Assembly: GCA_900539835.1 (NCBI GenBank) | Contig: UQDR01000007.1 | Span: 23,783-87,782, forward strand | Length of the DNA: 64,000 bases | Direction: 5' to 3' | DNA from: an uncultured Ruminococcus sp. | GTDB lineage: Bacteria; Bacillota; Clostridia; Oscillospirales; Ruminococcaceae | In this document: positions 26,626 to 33,958 of the stretch, in pieces | Layout: each line of letters opens with the position of its first letter | How positions within the stretch are numbered: the first letter of the stretch is position 1 | The notes under the pieces: model-generated | The model's database searches: none | What the model was told of the DNA's origin: nothing | The model's input: only the letters and a program-made list of their open reading frames with translations | Position numbers and translations under genes: made by a program

Positions 26626-27330
26626 TTAAATAAAATCTTGACCGTTTTTACGCATAATTTTTGTACGAGTTGTATAAATATTTTTAATTTCCACGTTTTC
26701 CATTGAACAAAAAGCGTCCATGACGGCTGATGTATTAAGATTAAACTCACATCCTGCCGGCAGGATAAGATCTATTACGGTGAGATTATTTTTCACTTTT
26801 ACCGAAACTGTTTTTATATGAGGCTTTATATCAACAAGATTGATTCCTTTTTTCTTGGATCGTTTTTCTATTTCAATTTTATTTCTTCCGACAAAATGCT
26901 CAAATCTAAGCTTTGCCTCAAAAGAGTCGATGTTACTGTTAAACCTGATCTCATACTCTGCAAAGGCTATTTCTGTATGCTTATATACCGGTCGGGAGGT
27001 TTTATAGATATGAAGCCCTTCCGGCATACAGGCATTAAGCCTTGCGGTTATTTCACTGAACTCAAGCCTTTCGACCAGAGCCACATCTAAGATTTCTATT
27101 TCACTGTCAGTTCCCAAAGACAGTGCCAAGGGAAAGTTCAGGTATGCATGAGGATTAAAGCCCTGAGTATACCAAATCGGGATTTTTGCACGTTTAAATG
27201 CTCTCTGCATTGTTCTCATAAGATCAAGGTGGGATATATATCTTGCTCTTCCCGTTTTTCCGTATGTTAATCTATAATCAAAACGCTGTATATTCAGCGA
27301 TTGATTTTTAGGTATAGGAAAATCAGCCAC
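26626..27330 (-). CDS. TIGR03936-type radical-SAM-associated protein (DUF2344)
   Basis: A 234-residue protein with the family block ARYISHLDLMRTMQRA and WYTQGFNPH. Members are nearly always next to, or fused with, the TIGR03960 radical SAM protein, as here (8-nt overlap), so the two probably form one enzyme acting on RNA or a protein; the reaction is unknown. The GTG at 27330 is used because GGAGG lies 8 nt upstream. In many genomes rng and rplU follow; they do not here. Confidence 0.88.
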   Translation of the reverse strand: MADFPIPKNQSLNIQRFDYRLTYGKTGRARYISHLDLMRTMQRAFKRAKIPIWYTQGFNPHAYLNFPLALSLGTDSEIEILDVALVERLEFSEITARLNACMPEGLHIYKTSRPVYKHTEIAFAEYEIRFNSNIDSFEAKLRFEHFVGRNKIEIEKRSKKKGINLVDIKPHIKTVSVKVKNNLTVIDLILPAGCEFNLNTSAVMDAFCSMENVEIKNIYTTRTKIMRKNGQDFI

Positions 27331-29161
27331 AATAGACACCTCCGCACTCTTTTTTCACTCCGCAGCCTGAACAGCCCTCTTTGCAATTGCGGGTCGTTTC
27401 GGCGTTATGTGCTTTTTTATTCTCTCTTACGAGGAACTCATGGGAAACCATATAATCAAGGTGCGACCATGGCATTACCTCGTCATAGCTTCTACGGCGG
27501 TTAGCATAAAATCTTGTATCTACTCCGCACTCTTCAAAAGCCTCCTGCCAGAGGTCATAACGGAAATGCTCGTCCCAGCTGTCGAGTGTACAGCCTTTTT
27601 TCCATGCGGTATAAATCACGTCGCAAAGACGTCTATCGCCTCTTGCAAGGACAGCTTCCAGAACAGAAACGTTTTGCTGATGATAACTGCATCGGATTTT
27701 CTTGCTGGTAATAGAATCAAGGAGGTGCTTTTGTTTTTGAGCGATTTCCTCCGGAGTAGCCTGAGGTTCAAACTCAAACGGGGTGAACGGCTTCGGCACA
27801 AAGGTTGCTGTGGAAATCGACACCTGAATTCCCTTTCCACGCTTTTCTTTAGGCGCTTCGTAATAGAGATTAACAACGTCCTGAGCCAATTTTGCAATGC
27901 CCTCGATATCCTCCATTGTTTCTTCGGGAAGGCCCAGCATAAAATATAACTTAACGTTAGCATATCCGCCCTCAAACGCCATTTTACAGGTAGTCATTAT
28001 TTCATCTTCGGTAACATTTTTATTAATAACGTTCCTCAGCTTCTGAGTACCTGCCTCGGGGGCAAAGGTCAGTCCGCTTTTTCGGACAGATTTTATTTTA
28101 TCAAGCAGCTCCTCGCTGAAATTATCAATACGCAGGGACGGCAGGGAGAGATTGATTCTTTCCTTATCGGTATACTCCACAAGATTTTCGAGAAGCTGAT
28201 TTATTTCGGTATAATCACTGGTAGAAAGAGATGAGAGGGAAACCTCTTCATATCCTGTTTGTTCACAGATACACTTAACCTCGTCTTTTATGGTATCAAT
28301 ATTTTTCTCTCTGAACGGACGATAGATAAAACCTGCCTGACAAAATCTACAGCCTCTTATACAGCCTCTTAACACCTCGACCACTGCTCTGTCATGGACT
28401 ATACTTGTAAACGGCACTACAAAGCCGTCGGGATAATACACCTTATCAAAGTCCTTAATGATACGCTTTTTTACTTTAGCCGGAGCTGAATCGGTATTAG
28501 GGCTTATAGACTTTACGGTGCCGTCGCTGTTATAGTAAACGTCATAAAAGGACGGAACATAGACTCCCTCAATTTTTGCAGCTTCTCTGAGAAACTGCTG
28601 CTTGGTTGGATTCTGAGGCTTCATAGCTTCATAAAGCTTCATAATTTCAAGGTTAACCTCTTCTCCCTCACCGATAACAAACATATCAAAGAAATCCGCC
28701 AGTGGTTCGGGATTGCACACACATGGTCCACCGCCAACAACTATAGGCGTCAGGTCTTTTCTATCCTTGGCTTTTACGGGGATTCCTGCCAGATCAAGCA
28801 TTGCAAGGACATTTGTATAAGAAAGCTCATACTGGAGAGTAAATCCGATAAAATCAAATTCAGTAAGCGGGTCAAGGCTTTCGAGGGCATAGAGAGGGAT
28901 ATTGTTTTCTCTCATTAGCTTTTCAAAGTCTTTTTCGGGCATAAAGACACGCTCGCACCAATAGTTTGGCACGGAATTTTTAAGTCCGTATAAAATTTTC
29001 ATTCCCAAATGGGACATTCCCACATCATAGACATCAGGGAAACAAAAGGCAAATCTTACATCCACCTTTGATTTATCTTTAATTATGCTTCCATGCTCTC
29101 CGCCGATATAACGTGACGGTTTTTGAGTTTTAAGCAGGAGCTGTTCTATTTTTTCCTTCAA
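27323..29161 (-). CDS. TIGR03960-type B12-binding-like radical SAM protein
   Basis: A 612-residue radical SAM enzyme. An N-terminal B12-binding-like domain (about 1-180, with FPDVYDVGMSHLG) precedes the SAM domain with RGCIRGCRFCQAG (CxxxCxxC). The C-terminal tail is cysteine-rich (several C within the last 25 residues), which may hold another cluster. The start is TTG with GGAGG 7 nt upstream. It is coupled to the DUF2344 gene. Substrate unknown. Confidence 0.88.
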   Translation of the reverse strand: MKEKIEQLLLKTQKPSRYIGGEHGSIIKDKSKVDVRFAFCFPDVYDVGMSHLGMKILYGLKNSVPNYWCERVFMPEKDFEKLMRENNIPLYALESLDPLTEFDFIGFTLQYELSYTNVLAMLDLAGIPVKAKDRKDLTPIVVGGGPCVCNPEPLADFFDMFVIGEGEEVNLEIMKLYEAMKPQNPTKQQFLREAAKIEGVYVPSFYDVYYNSDGTVKSISPNTDSAPAKVKKRIIKDFDKVYYPDGFVVPFTSIVHDRAVVEVLRGCIRGCRFCQAGFIYRPFREKNIDTIKDEVKCICEQTGYEEVSLSSLSTSDYTEINQLLENLVEYTDKERINLSLPSLRIDNFSEELLDKIKSVRKSGLTFAPEAGTQKLRNVINKNVTEDEIMTTCKMAFEGGYANVKLYFMLGLPEETMEDIEGIAKLAQDVVNLYYEAPKEKRGKGIQVSISTATFVPKPFTPFEFEPQATPEEIAQKQKHLLDSITSKKIRCSYHQQNVSVLEAVLARGDRRLCDVIYTAWKKGCTLDSWDEHFRYDLWQEAFEECGVDTRFYANRRRSYDEVMPWSHLDYMVSHEFLVRENKKAHNAETTRNCKEGCSGCGVKKECGGVYCG

Positions 29162-29360
29162 TTTTAATCCTCCGAACAGGCAAAGGCTGCCAATATATTA
29201 AAATTTATTATAACACAAAAATTATTGATTGTAAACCGTCTTGAAAATAATGACTTATACATAATTTTTACGACAAAAAAATTGCTCTTATCAGAACAAT
29301 CAGCTTTTGTCAATTAGTATGATATACAATTTTTTCAAAATAAATTCAGCAAAATTACCA

Positions 29361-29389
29361 TTGATATTTTAAAAGCTTTATGATATACT
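29361..29389 (+). promoter_or_regulatory. Promoter of the 29.4-29.7 kb structured RNA
   Basis: TTGATA (29361-29366), 17-bp spacer, TATACT (29384-29389) with TGA directly upstream. No open reading frame follows on this strand before the terminator at 29640-29680. The gap 29162-29360 before it is AT-rich with nothing recognised. Confidence 0.7.
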
Positions 29390-29395
29390 AATATC

Positions 29396-29680
29396 AGAAA
29401 AAAACTATTGAGTGAAAAACAAATAAAAAACTGCCTTGTTCGAGTCAGTATGGTTTTTATAATCCAACACATTTTATAAGGGAACTGGTCTCCGGAAGCA
29501 GATTGCAGACCTCCCGACCCGGACCGCCTTCGGGCTGATTCGGGCTACGGACGAAGGGAGCGTGAACCTTTCGGGCTGGTACCCACCTGCCAGAGTGCGG
29601 GTTTTATACACCATACGACGGCAAGGCGGTACATATTTTAAAAACAGCGCTGTATCATTTATTGATGCGGCGTTTTTATT
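29396..29680 (+). ncRNA. Candidate structured non-coding RNA, class unknown
   Basis: A GC-rich block in an AT-rich gap, with its own promoter and terminator. The two ends pair in a long helix: 29430-29440 (ACTGCCTTGTT) with 29620-29630, 29444-29446 with 29617-29619, and 29448-29453 (GTATGG) with 29611-29616 (CCATAC), about 20 bp with two small bulges. Inside are GGTCT/AGACC (29488-29512 region), CTCCC/GGGAG (29511-29515, 29556-29560) and a GCC-UUCG-GGC tetraloop hairpin (29526-29535). I do not recognise tmRNA, SRP RNA, 6S, a T-box or any riboswitch consensus in it. About 285 nt. Direction rests on the promoter and terminator; the opposite strand also folds. Confidence 0.6.
29640..29680 (+). 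terminator. Terminator of the structured RNA
   Basis: AAAAAC (29640-29645) pairs with GTTTTT (29672-29677), with inner CGC/GCG and ATCA/TGAT pairs; T-run on the plus strand. Confidence 0.55.
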
Positions 29681-29765
29681 ATCCTGTTCGGTACAGTAGT
29701 GACCGAGCTGCTTCGCACAAGCTTGGCAAAGCATAGTTATCTAAATGCTGACCGCACCATGACAC

Positions 29766-29794
29766 TTTACAAAAATTAAGAAATATGATATAAT
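29766..29794 (+). promoter_or_regulatory. Promoter of the 91-residue orphan gene
   Basis: TTTACA (29766-29771), 17-bp spacer, TATAAT (29789-29794) preceded by TGA. Confidence 0.75.
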
Positions 29795-29800
29795 TTATTT

Positions 29801-29963
29801 TATGATATAACTTAGGCAAGGATGTCCCCCGCCTCTTTAGGCGGCGGGTTCCATATTGTTATCAGCAGGAGATTGTATCTCCTACTGATAACCGCATTGC
29901 AAAGCAATGCTCTTGCCACGTTGAATGACGGGGCAAGCCCCTTATTGAACAAGGAGGATAAGA
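29801..29963 (+). promoter_or_regulatory. Switch-like multi-hairpin 5' leader
   Basis: About 160 nt between promoter and start codon, almost fully paired. GGCAAG (29815-29820) can pair with CTTGCC (29912-29917), closing a multibranch loop of three hairpins: CCGCC/GGCGG (29829-29844), a 15-bp stem with one mismatch (29858-29892) and GCATTGC/GCAATGC (29894-29910). A second GGCAAG (29932-29937) competes for the same CTTGCC. CCTT (29940-29943) can pair with AAGG of the Shine-Dalgarno (29951-29954). This is the layout of a translational riboswitch or protein-binding leader. It could instead be the left end of a lost IS200/IS605-type element, which also carries foldback hairpins. Confidence 0.6.
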
Positions 29964-30239
29964 ATGCTTCACGGTTTAATTGACATACCTACGATTTATT
30001 ATTTTCAGGAGAAAAACATCTGGACAGGAAGTTTATTTAAAGAATTCAATTACAGGATCACTCCTGTTATTACAGATGAAAAAAAAGAAATAGTATGCGA
30101 AATCTGGTATGGAATGCTTTGTTATGATCTTGCGGAAAATTTTGAAGCTGAGCGTCATGAAGATATGACTCAAGAGGGACTGGACAAAATAATTGAATTT
30201 ATAAACAGTTCGGCACTTGATTATAAAAATTCACATTAA
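29964..30239 (+). CDS. Hypothetical protein, 91 residues
   Basis: A small soluble acidic protein with no signal peptide or membrane segment. It is rich in aromatic residues in the first half (IYYF, IWTG, EIWYGM) and has an acidic helical second half. I recognise no family. Evidence that it is real: a promoter, a strong AAGGAGGATAAGA before the ATG, and a terminator just behind it. The unusual structured leader suggests its translation is controlled. Confidence 0.7.
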   Translation: MLHGLIDIPTIYYFQEKNIWTGSLFKEFNYRITPVITDEKKEIVCEIWYGMLCYDLAENFEAERHEDMTQEGLDKIIEFINSSALDYKNSH

Positions 30240-30262
30240 TAAATAAAAATCAATAAATTTAA

Positions 30263-30304
30263 AATGGCAGGCACTTAATAAAAAGTGTCTGCCATTATTT
30301 TTTA
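30263..30304 (+). terminator. Terminator after the 91-residue gene
   Basis: 14-bp stem AATGGCAGGCACTT/AAGTGTCTGCCATT (one G-U) followed by ATTTTTT. Confidence 0.93.
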
Positions 30305-30362
30305 CAGCAATTATATTAACCTATTTCAAAAACTGAAGTTTTGTTGTTCTTATAATCTTCAG

Positions 30363-30512
30363 TTAGATTCCGCACTCGTCATAATCTTTCCATTTTTCAT
30401 AATGCGCTTTATCATCAAAAAACCTATAGACAAGCAAAGCTGTTGACGCAATAACAAGAAGAAGGGCACCCATTATTGCCCAAAACGATTTCTTCTGTGA
30501 ATAATTTGACAT
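30363..30512 (-). CDS. Small single-pass membrane protein, 49 residues
   Basis: MSNYSQKKSFW, then a membrane helix (about residues 11-31, AIMGALLLVIASTALLV), then a charged tail ending DYDECGI. AAAGGA lies about 10 nt upstream of the ATG. The shape (short basic N-terminus, one helix, acidic Cys-containing tail) is protein-like, but I recognise no family. Confidence 0.6.
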   Translation of the reverse strand: MSNYSQKKSFWAIMGALLLVIASTALLVYRFFDDKAHYEKWKDYDECGI

Positions 30513-30598
30513 AACAAAACATTCCTTTCTTTTAAATTCTATAACGGCAATTTAAAATCATTTTCTATTTAATATTATACTATGGAATCATTCGCTTG

Positions 30599-31174
30599 TC
30601 AAATATAATTTTCTGAATAAAAATGGAGAAATTCTTCTAAACACAGTCCGCTCTTTTTTATAAACTGCGCTGCTTCTGTTCCAACATATCTATAGTGCCA
30701 TGGCTCATAAGAAATTCCAGTAATATGTTCTTTCAGTCTGGGATATCTTAAAATAAATCCGAAACGGTCGGCATTTTTGCACAGCCATTTTGCCTGAACA
30801 GATCTATAAAAATCATCCTCCACATCATCTGACTCTTCTCTTCCGAAATCGACAGCAAGGCCTGCGTTATGCTCGCTGTGACCCGGTCTTGCCAAGGTTT
30901 TCGCTACCTCCTTCTCTGCCTGAACAAATGAAAAGCCTTCGCTTATTTTATCTGAAACACTTTGTTCCCAAAGCATTTGCTGATAATCCTTTGTACGATA
31001 GGCTGATATTATCTTTATATAAACGCCGTTCTCCTTTGCTTCTTCAATCATCATAGCACACTGTCTGCATGCCTGATTCTCCAAGCATTTACCCTGCAAC
31101 TCAACAAGCTCAAGTGTTTTATCAAAATCCTCCGGAACAGCATTAAATTTGTCAACAAGCATTAAGTAATCCAT
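30599..31174 (-). CDS. M15-family D-Ala-D-Ala carboxypeptidase-like protein
   Basis: A 191-residue VanY-type zinc peptidase. The metal motif is ARPGHSEHNAGLAVDFG and the second site EPWHYRYVG, with SAYRTKDYQ upstream. No signal peptide or membrane anchor is visible, unlike its relative at 33.0 kb, so it may act inside the cell or mother cell, or leave by another route. The ATG at 31174 is chosen because GGGGAGGTG lies 6 nt upstream; an ATG seven codons earlier overlaps this site. It is divergent from spoIIP. Confidence 0.85.
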   Translation of the reverse strand: MDYLMLVDKFNAVPEDFDKTLELVELQGKCLENQACRQCAMMIEEAKENGVYIKIISAYRTKDYQQMLWEQSVSDKISEGFSFVQAEKEVAKTLARPGHSEHNAGLAVDFGREESDDVEDDFYRSVQAKWLCKNADRFGFILRYPRLKEHITGISYEPWHYRYVGTEAAQFIKKSGLCLEEFLHFYSENYI

Positions 31175-31299
31175 AAACGCACCTCCCCGTTTCATTATTT
31201 ATTATATGTAAAACATCTTAAAATGTCATAACTCTTCTTATTTCAGAATATACATTACCAAATTTGTTTTTTACGAAATAAGAAAGGACAGGTTATTTC

Positions 31300-32463
31300 A
31301 TGGATTTAAAAAGAATTTGCATGAGGTCGCTTATGGTGATTTTAGCAGTTTTTCTTGTGCCGTTAGGTGTATGGAGCTGGGGAAAGGCTTCTCCGAAAAT
31401 TATGAAAGCAGCGTCTGCATCCGCAGGGATAGCTATGGGAGATTTTGATACATTCATTTTTAACGGCGACGATGCTGCGGTGAAATTTAATACAGAAAAA
31501 TACAGCACACCTGAATTTGAACAGCTTTCTATCAGCCGTCAGAGCTTATGGGATATTGACATGGCGCCTGAAGAACTGGAAACTCCCAGTAATAAGATTT
31601 ATCATCCGTCTCCCAGCAAAGATGTTTTGAACGCTATTCCATATCCTGAAAACCTTAACGGAAACGATGGAGTTATTGAAAACTATCATTACGGTATTTA
31701 TACAGGAGAACAATATTTCAATTTAGACAACGGCGGACAGGTAAGAAACTGCACTGAGCTTTCCAATGACATGCTTTATGGTGAAAGCCAGAAAGACTTT
31801 GACTTTGAGCTTGATCCTGACAGCAATGAGCCTCAGATTCTTATATATCACACTCATGCAACAGAAAGCTTTGAACTAACTGAAAAGAATTATTATGACA
31901 GCTCTTTTTCATGCAAGACCACCGATCCTGAAAAAAGTATTATTGCTGTGGGAAACAAAATATGCGAACAATTAGACAAGGCGGGTATTCCTTATATACA
32001 TGACACGCTTGTACATGATTATCCCAGCTATGACGGTTCATATCAATCAAGCCGTGAAACGGTACAGGACATTTTAGAAAAATACCCTTCCATTAAAATT
32101 GCACTGGACATACACCGTGACGGAATTGAACGTGAGGACGGAACAAGACTGGCTCCTATAACGGAGATAAACGGAAAGCAAGCGGCGCAGATAATGATTA
32201 TTTCCGGATGTGACGATGGAACGATGGATATGCCCAATTATTTAAAGAACTTTCATTTTGCTTCTTTCTTGCAGTCAAAGCTGGAAAGCAGCTATAGCGG
32301 GCTTACAAGGCCGATTTTGTTTGACTATCGTTTTTATAATCAAGATCTTACGACCGGTTCTCTTTTAATAGAAGTTGGAAGTCACGGAAACACTCTTGAA
32401 CAGGTTAAATATACCGGAGAACTGATCGGAAAGAGTCTTTGTGAAATCATAAAAGGAAATTGA
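31300..32463 (+). CDS. spoIIP: Stage II sporulation protein P
   Basis: Cell-wall amidase/endopeptidase that, with SpoIIM and SpoIID, thins septal peptidoglycan during engulfment. An N-terminal membrane anchor (about residues 8-28) precedes a SpoIIP domain with ILIYHTHATESF, IALDIHRDGIE and LIEVGSHGNT. 387 residues. AGAAAGGACAGG precedes the ATG. Upstream, TCATAAC and TATACATT 16 bp apart loosely resemble a sigma-E promoter; this is tentative. Confidence 0.93.
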   Translation: MDLKRICMRSLMVILAVFLVPLGVWSWGKASPKIMKAASASAGIAMGDFDTFIFNGDDAAVKFNTEKYSTPEFEQLSISRQSLWDIDMAPEELETPSNKIYHPSPSKDVLNAIPYPENLNGNDGVIENYHYGIYTGEQYFNLDNGGQVRNCTELSNDMLYGESQKDFDFELDPDSNEPQILIYHTHATESFELTEKNYYDSSFSCKTTDPEKSIIAVGNKICEQLDKAGIPYIHDTLVHDYPSYDGSYQSSRETVQDILEKYPSIKIALDIHRDGIEREDGTRLAPITEINGKQAAQIMIISGCDDGTMDMPNYLKNFHFASFLQSKLESSYSGLTRPILFDYRFYNQDLTTGSLLIEVGSHGNTLEQVKYTGELIGKSLCEIIKGN

Positions 32464-32534
32464 TCGGCATTATTTTCAAACCGTACGCATATATTTGAAT
32501 TACACCAAATGTATTGGAAGGGATGATCATAGAA

Positions 32535-32807
32535 ATGGTTCAAACCGAGAAAGAACGCTCTGTTATGCTGGGCGAATATATGCTCAGTCATAAAGCGACT
32601 GTCAGGGCGACTGCACGGGAGTTCGGAATCAGCAAGTCTACGGTACATAAAGATCTGACTGACAGACTTCCAAAACTCTCTCCTCAGCTCTATAAGCAAG
32701 TAAAGGAGCTGCTTGAAGTAAATAAGCGGGAACGTCACATAAGAGGAGGACTTGCGACTAAGCATAAATATGAGGAACAACACAAACAATACATGTCTTG
32801 CAAATAA
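32535..32807 (+). CDS. spoIIID: Sporulation transcriptional regulator SpoIIID
   Basis: Mother-cell DNA-binding regulator that tunes the sigma-E regulon. The helix-turn-helix TAREFGISKSTVHKDLTDRL and the basic RHIRGGLATKHKY tail match the family closely. The ATG at 32535 places the conserved KATVR segment 24 residues from the start, as in B. subtilis; GGAAGGGAT lies about 10 nt upstream. An ATG at 32523 is possible. 90 residues. It follows spoIIP by 71 bp. Confidence 0.95.
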   Translation: MVQTEKERSVMLGEYMLSHKATVRATAREFGISKSTVHKDLTDRLPKLSPQLYKQVKELLEVNKRERHIRGGLATKHKYEEQHKQYMSCK

Positions 32808-32880
32808 CGGAAAAAATAAATTGACAGCTTTAATTTTCATATGCAATAAAGATTAAACGTCAAGGCAATATAAAAAACTT

Positions 32881-32924
32881 CAAAGCTGATGTTGTTATTA
32901 AAACGATGTCAGCTTTGTTTTTTT
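32881..32924 (+). terminator. Terminator after spoIIID
   Basis: CAAAGCTGA/TCAGCTTTG stem (32881-32889, 32909-32917) followed by eight T. Confidence 0.88.
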
Positions 32925-33037
32925 ATTCACTGTAAAATTTATATTGATTTAATTAGCAGGCAGTGGTATAATTTAAAATAGAAACGACAATAATTACGTT
33001 GCAGATAATTGCAATAAAAATAAAGGATGCTGAAATA

Positions 33038-33856
33038 ATGAGTTTATATGACGATAACGATCCTATCTTTGATGAAGAAGCAAGAGCAAGACATATGAAA
33101 GAAATAAAAAAACGCCGTGCTGAACAATACAAACGAGATAGACAGCATGCCATTGCATTTCTTGTTATCTTTGCTCTCATTGTAACCGGTTCTATAGTTT
33201 ACTTTGTTAATTCAGGAAGTAAAAATGACGAGAAGCAGACATCACAGCTTTCACAAAGTATTTCAGAAACTGAAAGCAACAAGCAAACTGAAAACAATGC
33301 TGCTATTCAACAGACTTCCCACAAAACCGAACAAATCGATGGTGTCACTTATATTGACGGCATTATGATCGCAAACAAAAGCTACAGCCTTCCGTCATCA
33401 TTTGACCCGGGATTAGAGCCTGATGCTGAAGCGGCTTTTAATGAAATGGTACAAGCCGCAAGCAATGACGGGCTGTCATTATATATTTGCTCGGCTTACC
33501 GGAGCTATGCCGATCAGGAATATCAATATAACATTTTTGCAAATGAAAGAGGAACTCAGGCAGCTGATGAGGTATCGGCTCGTCCGGGACACTCCGAACA
33601 TCAGACGGGCCTTGCCATTGATGTTAATTCCACAGAATTCAGCTTTGAGGATACCGAAGAAGCAAAGTGGCTTGCTGAACACTGCACCGAATATGGTTTT
33701 ATAATTCGTTTCCCGAAAGGAAAGGAAAAATGCACAGGCTTTGAATATGAACCATGGCATATCAGATATCTTGGAGTTGAAACTGCAAAAAAAGTAACTG
33801 AAAGCGGGCTTTGCCTTGAAGAATATCTTGGCATTACTTCTGAATATAAGGATTAG
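33038..33856 (+). CDS. Membrane-anchored M15 D-Ala-D-Ala carboxypeptidase (VanY-like)
   Basis: A 272-residue protein. The cytoplasmic N-terminus (about 1-35, very basic KKRRAEQYKRDR) leads to one membrane helix (about 36-58), a Ser/Gln-rich linker and an M15B domain with ICSAYRSYADQ, ARPGHSEHQTGLAIDV and EPWHIRYLG. It trims the terminal D-Ala of peptidoglycan stems outside the membrane. AAAGGA (33022-33027) selects the ATG at 33038. No vanR/S/H/A/X genes are near, so glycopeptide resistance is not implied. Confidence 0.88.
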   Translation: MSLYDDNDPIFDEEARARHMKEIKKRRAEQYKRDRQHAIAFLVIFALIVTGSIVYFVNSGSKNDEKQTSQLSQSISETESNKQTENNAAIQQTSHKTEQIDGVTYIDGIMIANKSYSLPSSFDPGLEPDAEAAFNEMVQAASNDGLSLYICSAYRSYADQEYQYNIFANERGTQAADEVSARPGHSEHQTGLAIDVNSTEFSFEDTEEAKWLAEHCTEYGFIIRFPKGKEKCTGFEYEPWHIRYLGVETAKKVTESGLCLEEYLGITSEYKD

Positions 33857-33958
33857 TCTCTGTAAATAAAATTTTAAAATTTCTTATCTGCTGTTGCAAT
33901 AATTGTTTATATATTGTATAATTAAGTATGTAATTAATTTTTGAAAGTAGGAAGAAAA

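Noticed and set aside
29439..29447. tRNA T-arm (GTTCGAGTC)
   Set aside because: The flanking bases do not form the T-stem and no acceptor or anticodon arm is found. No tRNA gene was found in the window.
29430..29640. Cobalamin, SAM, T-box or c-di-AMP riboswitch
   Set aside because: Fragments such as GGGAA or GGTACC occur, but none of the required consensus blocks are in order, and no coding gene follows in range.
29474..29734. 86-codon open frame on the minus strand
   Set aside because: It runs through the paired core of the structured RNA, lacks a Shine-Dalgarno and has no protein-like pattern.
33038..33856. Vancomycin-resistance VanY
   Set aside because: The family matches, but there are no vanR/S/H/A/X genes; it is a general carboxypeptidase.
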